From Aldrovandia affinis (lineage: Eukaryota; Chordata; Actinopteri; Notacanthiformes; Halosauridae): a DNA stretch of 64,000 bases. The position numbers were made by a program, and so were the translations under genes. Shown here in pieces: positions 22,501 through 29,800 of the stretch. The notes beneath the pieces are model-generated. The model did no database searches. It had not been told where the DNA came from and saw nothing but the letters and a program-made list of their open reading frames with translations. Each line of letters begins with the position of its first letter. Position 1 is the first letter of the stretch. The stretch lies in NCBI GenBank assembly GCA_029706075.1, contig JAINUG010000328.1, positions 248,001-312,000 on the forward strand, given 5' to 3'.

Positions 22501-25500
22501 CCTGATCACTCCACAGACCTGGTCCACCACGCATGGTTTCATCGACCCCACACTGGTGAGTTCCGCCCACCGTCCAATCAGCTGCGCCGTTATTGGAACA
22601 CCTCAGTAGGCTGTCCAATCAGCTGCGCTATTTCTGGAACATCTCAACGGGCTGTCCAATCAGCTGTGCTATTTCTGGAACAGCTCAGTCACGGGAGGTG
22701 TGTGCCCTCCTACGTCTTTTATAAACGCAGTGGATGTGACAATGTATTCTGGGATAGAGGAGACGGTTGTAAACCTGATGTGCCTTAAGCTATGTTGTAC
22801 CCAGGTAACATGTATTTTCCCAGTGAGATTTTCCTGCGGTGTTTGGTCCTTTTCAGCAGCACAGTTGAAATGAAGCTGCATCTTATCACTGTGTAGGATT
22901 GAGGAGACAGCCTGCTCACTTTAGCCAATTTTTGATGACATCCCATTGGAGGAAAGTTACTTCTATTTACAAAAGTTAGCCGAACAACTCCGTTACCCCA
23001 CTTGGTAAAATACCTCCCTGATTGCCATAGTACCCAGGTAACATCACAGCAGTTAAGGCTTCAAAGTAGAAGTGAGATTTTCTTGCCGTGTTTGACCATT
23101 CTCACAGTGCTAAGATGCAGCATCTTTTCTTCTCCTCGTTTGCTGTTTTTAATAACTTGATTTTTGTGGGGGATCTTGTGTTATACTGATATTTTTCAAT
23201 GAATTGTAAAACTCTGTGTGCTTTAAATAGCCCTCCACACATTGATGGTGAATTTTGTCTTCAACAGGTAACGCCATTTCATAATTCTGGATTTATTAAC
23301 GGATTTACGACTTCTCACAATTTCAAGCCAGCTACGTCTCCACTGACTGTCAGACAGTACTCTCCCAGAAACAGGTGTGGACATTCCCTCGTTCTCATTC
23401 ACCTAATTCTACTCTCCTAATGTTGTATCCCCAAAATACAATTCTGTGAAACACTTTTCCCACAAGCTTGTTTTTCCATGACTCAAGGCATCCTCTCTTG
23501 AATGCAAAAAGGAGAAAAGGAGCCAGGATTGGGGGTCAATTCGATTTCAGTTCAGTCAATGTATGAAATTAATTGAAGTTAAATTATTGGAAAAATCCTC
23601 ATGGAGCATAATGTGTGATTTTTCAGTTCATGAATTTAAATTGATTTCCACAAACTGACTGAACTGAAATGGAACTGACCGCCAACCTTGAAAGGAACGC
23701 AATGTTTTCACATTGCCATCTTTTGCCAAGCATTTGTCTTTAACCCTTTGAGGAGTTCTAGCTCTAATTCACAGTGTTCTATTCTGGACCGTTACAGTTA
23801 TTTGAGGATTCCACTAGCGGCTCTTTATGATAGCATCAGTTAGAATTAACTAGAATGTTACGGCATGTTCTAGAACAATCGTCACAGTGTGACAGCACTC
23901 CTGAACAGTGTTTTATTTGTATTTTTTGTTGGCAGGAATCACACCAAACCTCACCTGCGGCCCTCTGTGCCCACCTCGGACCGTGGCTCGGGGCTCCTCG
24001 ACAGCCCAGCCATCTTTAACTTCCCCAGCGAGCGGCTCCTGAACGGGGTACGCAGCCCCCAGGCCCGGCCCCCTGGACAGGGCCGCGCCCGCCTGCAGGG
24101 CAGCATGGTGTACCCCCGCAGGGACATCGGCACGGGACGCGTGGAGCCCATCACTGCTGACTACTCCCTCAGCATGGGCCGAGGAAGGTAAGGAAGCGCA
24201 TGTCCACTTCAGTGGGTTTTAACGTGCAGTGGGAATAGTCAGTAAGTGCATGTCTGTCCATGTGGGTGGAGGTTGCCCATGGGCACAGATCTGACGTTTT
24301 CCATTTCTCTTCCTAATGATTAAGGTTAAGATTTTGGGTAGAGTTAGCTGGTCCTGTGTCAGTGCGTAGGGGCAACCTTTGCCTCAGGGTGAAGTTGGGT
24401 GTGATGAGGGGGTCAAATCACTAGCCTTTGGTTATAAACTCTTAATGCAATGCATCTGATGCTTGTTTTTTTTTTTGCTATATTCCTGGCAAATATACAA
24501 ATGGGTAAAAATACATTGAAAAATTCCCATAATGTTCTAATGAGCATTTTTAAACTCAGTATAAACCATGTATGTGAATATATATCATTCTTCTTTTTTT
24601 AAAGGAAAAATATTTATGGTTATAGGAAAAAGAGGGACGACAAGTTTACAGTAAGTATATTCTACATGTTCCACTTGTTTCTGCTATCACCAATAACATA
24701 TTTCAAATAAATGATTCATTATATAACTTTAAACATCACCAATAGTTTTAAGTTATCACCACACAATCTCCTCATAAGTAAACATTACAAGAGAGTAATT
24801 GTCGTGCAGTAGCTCGTTTGGATATAGCTCTTTATTTGTTTGGATCTTGCCTAGATTCCACGGTATATGAAGTATGTCAAGGCTGTCCCTTACTGTTGAT
24901 GCTACTGTTGAAGTCACTTTATGGCCTGAATGCACAAGTTATTGCTCCACGGCACATTATTAAACATCTGTATAAATGCTACAGGAACATATAATGTTTG
25001 TGTGCTGAGTATTGTTGCCTGTCAAGGATATGAACCCTTTGAGGACTGAATGTTCTGCGAGTTCTAGTTCAAGGTGTTCTGTTCTGGAATGTTACAGTTT
25101 TTTGAGGATGCCATTAGCAGCCCTTTGTGATGTCATCAATTAGAATCAACTGCAATGTTACAGCATGTTCTAGAACAAACATCAGTGTGACAGCACTCCT
25201 CAAAGGGTTAAAGTTGCAGTGGCGACTGGTCTGAGAGAGGTAGCGCTGTTCTTGGTTGTGTCTGTGCAGAGAGGCCCCACCCAGTCCCCACCTCCCCAGA
25301 AGCCCCCGTCCCCGAGCTTCGAGCTGGGCCTGTCTAGCTTTCCCCCCCTTCCCGGAGCCGCAGGCCACCTCATCGCCGATGACGCGCTGGAGACCCGACT
25401 GTCCAGCATGGTGATCGGAGCCGCCAAGGACAAGGTACGGCTGAGCGCTCGTAAACAGTTTCAAACCTTTTTTTCTGTTTGCTTTGTGTTCGCCGCTAAT

Positions 25501-26784
25501 GTTTGTGAACATGGGTCAAACGGTTAAAAGAAAACTGTTTGCCACGAATATTCTGTGAACGTTCACTGAATTTGAGCACACCTCAGGTTGAGGACTAATG
25601 GGAGAGAAGTTTGTCCAACTTCCAGGGATGTGCTTTGGTGATAAAACAGTGCTCAATTACTTCTGACGAATCATGATCATGTGTAGGTGGGGCTCCGATT
25701 GAAGGCGGTGATTCAAGGGAACGTATTGACTTATAAAAACGCTGACTAAAACCAATCAGACAGCAAACATGACCTCGAGCACTGTTAAATTCCCTTTCCA
25801 GACACATTTTCATGTGTTTTGACTTCTTTCAGAGTTATGAACGTTTCACAGTTCTGTACGACCTCTTGCTGATGTGTTTGTATCTCTGAGGCTCTGCTGT
25901 GCGGATCATATTGAACCGCCTTCCCATTATAGAGTATCGTCTTGTTTCATGGCATCCATGTCTGTCCTGCCTGCTGGGATGTGATCCTGTGTTTGTGTAT
26001 GCTGTAATGTGATATGAGAACATCTTCTATATTTAGTGGATTTGTGTCCATGTGCTGCAGACTGACCGCAGGGAGAGGAAATGATTTGTTTTATGAGCCG
26101 TGAGGCTGTTACCGTTGAGGTCATATAGTCTGCTATGCCAAAACCAGACAGAAATTGTAATTATATTTACATGTAAACCTTGGAAACCTATACTTATTTT
26201 TTGTCTGTTTTGCCAGGAAGAACGTAAGATAATTGATGATTCATGAAACTGATGAATGTGACTCCAGCAGGCAGTTAATTATTAAGGCAATAGCTTTATA
26301 CCTTTGTTAGACCTACTATCCAATATAATGATACTGAATTATGAGATGGTGCTTCTTTTCTGAGAAACGGTTTCACTTTTTGCGTGCGTGCAAGCAGCAG
26401 CACCCCTGCCATCTCTTCTGTGTGTGTGCGTGCGTGCGTGCAGCCCTGCAGTCTCTTCTGTGTGCGTGCATGCAGCCCTGCAGTCTCGTCTGTGTGTGTG
26501 GTTGTGGGTGCATGCGCGCAGCCCTGCAATCTCTTCTGTGGGTGTGGGTGCTTGTGTGCAACAGTCCTGCCGTCTCTCCTCTGGCAGTGTTGCCAAGAGC
26601 AAGTAATGAAATGTTGCGCGTTCTTTTTCAGAATGTAAACGTTGATGCCAGTACAAACACTATGCCGTCAGGAATCCCTAAAGAGCCCCCCCAGACTGTT
26701 ACTGTCCCACTGCCAGCCACCACCGAGACACCTCCTTCACCCCCCCACTCTCCACAGTGAGTACTGCGTGAATGCAGTTGTTCT

Positions 26785-26839
<55 letters not shown>

Positions 26840-29800
26840 GCGTGTGTGCGCGCGCCCTCCACAATTATTGGCACCCTTGGCAAACATGAGCAAAAAAGGC
26901 TATGAAAAAATGTCTTTGTTGTTTGACTTTGTTGTCCTGAGGATGATTGTGCTGGGTTGAGCCTGAGGCTTTTTTGGGGCTTCTCTCCTGCAGCGAGCTG
27001 AAGGTGCCCGAGGTGCAGCAGAAGGAGACACAAGCCCCCTCAGAGCGACTAACTGCCCCCCTCACCACCGCAAGCAAATCAGTCCAAGTAAACGGTGCTG
27101 CCACGGTAAGTACCAGCCCTCCTGTGTGTTAAAGCAGGTATCATTAATCCAGGTATCCCTCATACCTGTGTGTTAATGCAGGTATCACTAAAGGCCTATA
27201 CATGCTCGCGCGACTGCGACGCAACATGTTGCAGAGGTTGCGTTGATGTTGCAGAGGATGTTGCGTACCTAGCACAAAAATCTAACTCGCAACATGTCCC
27301 GTAGATGTTGCACAGCATTGATTGGTTGGTTAGCAAATGGAGATCAAAGTTCATCGAGCTAGTACATAATTTTTTTAATTTTTTACTTTTAACTTTTTCT
27401 CTTTTTTTCGTAAGATTTTGTTTCTGATTTTATCCCATTTTCTCCCAATTTAGTAGGCAATTAGACCCGCTATTTTATGTCAATCCCCCTCTAGTAATGT
27501 GAGTTCGCTGCTGTAGTCCTGCGACCGGTAGTGACGAAGGCGAAGTAACGACACTCACCAAGCCGTTGACCGTAACCCGGTACTACAGGGCCACTCTTAT
27601 GCGCAGCGAACGTCCTGTCGGTTTCCCTCCCCCCTCCCTGGGGCAGACAGCCAATCGCCGCCCCCTGGTGGCACTCCCGGCCAGAGCCGACTCTGACGGG
27701 ACGGGGAATCGAACCCCAGCCTCCGTGGCCAGTGTCGAACGTTGTAACCACTGGACCACGCGGGAGGCCCCATTTTACATTTTAAGCATTTAGCAGACGC
27801 TTTTATCCAGAGCGACATCCAGATTAGGGGATTCATTTCCCTTAATATATTAACATTATTTTCAAGAGTCGTCTGCTGGTTCCTGTGTTCCACGTGAATT
27901 TACTCTATTATTTTAATGCTATAAAGGTGAGTTGCTCGCACACAAGCTGCTTTCATGACAGGTGTACTTAAAGTCTTATTGTACTGACAGTACATTAAAC
28001 TCGGAGATTATGCAAACAACGAAGGATCGACTGGTCTTCACGCGATTCTAAATTATATATTTAAGGTTGCAAATATCCAGATATTTTGTGTTGTGCTTTC
28101 GATTACATATAAATGTAACACGTCACTACAACACCTTAATGCGCAGAATATTCAACTAACAAAACAAAGAAAGAGCAGGCTGCTTATACATTTTTTTAAG
28201 CATATAGCAGATGCTCTTATCCAGAGCGATTTACTAGACGTGCATTAATACATGTAAGAACAATCATAGTTCGCACAAGAGATCAGTGAAGTAATACAGC
28301 GATAGACATTGTTGGCAGCTGCATACCATACCTGTATGTATCTATGTCAATGTTGGCCAAGCAAAACTATCGATATCTAGCTAGCTAGCAACCTGGTATC
28401 ACGGCCAAATAAAGCTCGCTAACAGTAGCTAACGATATAGATAACAAGCATAATTTGTTCAAATTATGCTAGTAAGAACATGGTAAGAACAATCATAGTT
28501 CGCACAAGAGATCAGTGAAGTAATACAGCGATAGACATCGTTGTTGGCAGCTGCATACCATACCTGTATATATCTATGTCAGCGTTAGCTAAGCAAAACT
28601 ATCAATATCTAGCTAGCTGGCTAGCTAACAACCTGGTATCACGACCAAATAAAGCTCGCTAACAGTAGCTAACGATATAGATAGCTAGCATCATTTGTTC
28701 AACACGGTATAAAATGAACCAGCTTCAGGAAGTATAAGGACACCATGTTGTGTAGGTTGCGCAGTTGTGTACACTATATGGCCAAAAGTCAGTGGACACC
28801 TGACCATCACACCTATATGAGCTTGTTGGACATCCCATTCTAAAACCATGGGTATTCATATGGAGTTGGACCCCCCTTTGGAGCTATGACAGCTGCCACT
28901 CTTATGGGAAGGCTTTCCACAAGATTTTGGAGTGTGTCTGTGGGAATTTGTGCCCATTCAGCCAAAAGAGCATCTGTGAGGTTAGGCACTGATGTTGGAC
29001 GAGAAGGCCTGGCTCGCAATTGGCGTTCTAATTCCTCCACCAAAGGTGTTCAATGGGGTTGTGGTCAGGGCTCTGTGCAGGCCAATCAAGTTCCTCCACA
29101 CCAAACTCGTCTAACCATGTCTTTATGGACCTCGCTTTGTGCACAGGGGCACAGTCATGCTGGAACAGCAAAGGGCCTTCCCAAAACTGTTGCCACAAAG
29201 TTGGAAGTGCCCAATTGGCTAAGATGTCTTCGTATCCTGTAGCATTAAGAATACCCTTCACTGGAACTAAGGGGCTTATCCCAAACCCTGAGAAACAGCC
29301 CCAGACCATTATCCCTCCTCCACCAAACTTTACAGTAAGCACAATGCATTCCGGAAGGTAGCGTTCTTCTGGCATCCGCCAAACCCAGATTCATCCATCA
29401 GACTGCCAGATAGTGAAGCATGATTCATCACTCCAAAGAACATGTTTCCACTGCTCCAGAGTCCAGTTGCGGCGTGCTTTACACCACACCAGCCGACGCT
29501 TGCCATTGCGCATGGTGATGTGAGGCTTGTGTGCAGCCGCTCGGCCGTGGAAACCCATTCCATGAAGCTCCCGACGCACAGTTCTTGTGCTGATGGTGCT
29601 TCCAGAGGCAGTTTGGTACTCTGTAGTGAGTGATGCAGCAGATGATAGGCGATTTTTATGCGCTTCAGCACTCGTCGGCCCCGCTCTGTGAGTTTGCGTG
29701 GTCTACCTCTTCGTGGCCGAGCTGTTGTTGCTCCTGGGCGCTTCCACTTCACAATAATAGCACTTACAATTGACCGGGGAACATCTAGTAGGGCAGAAAT

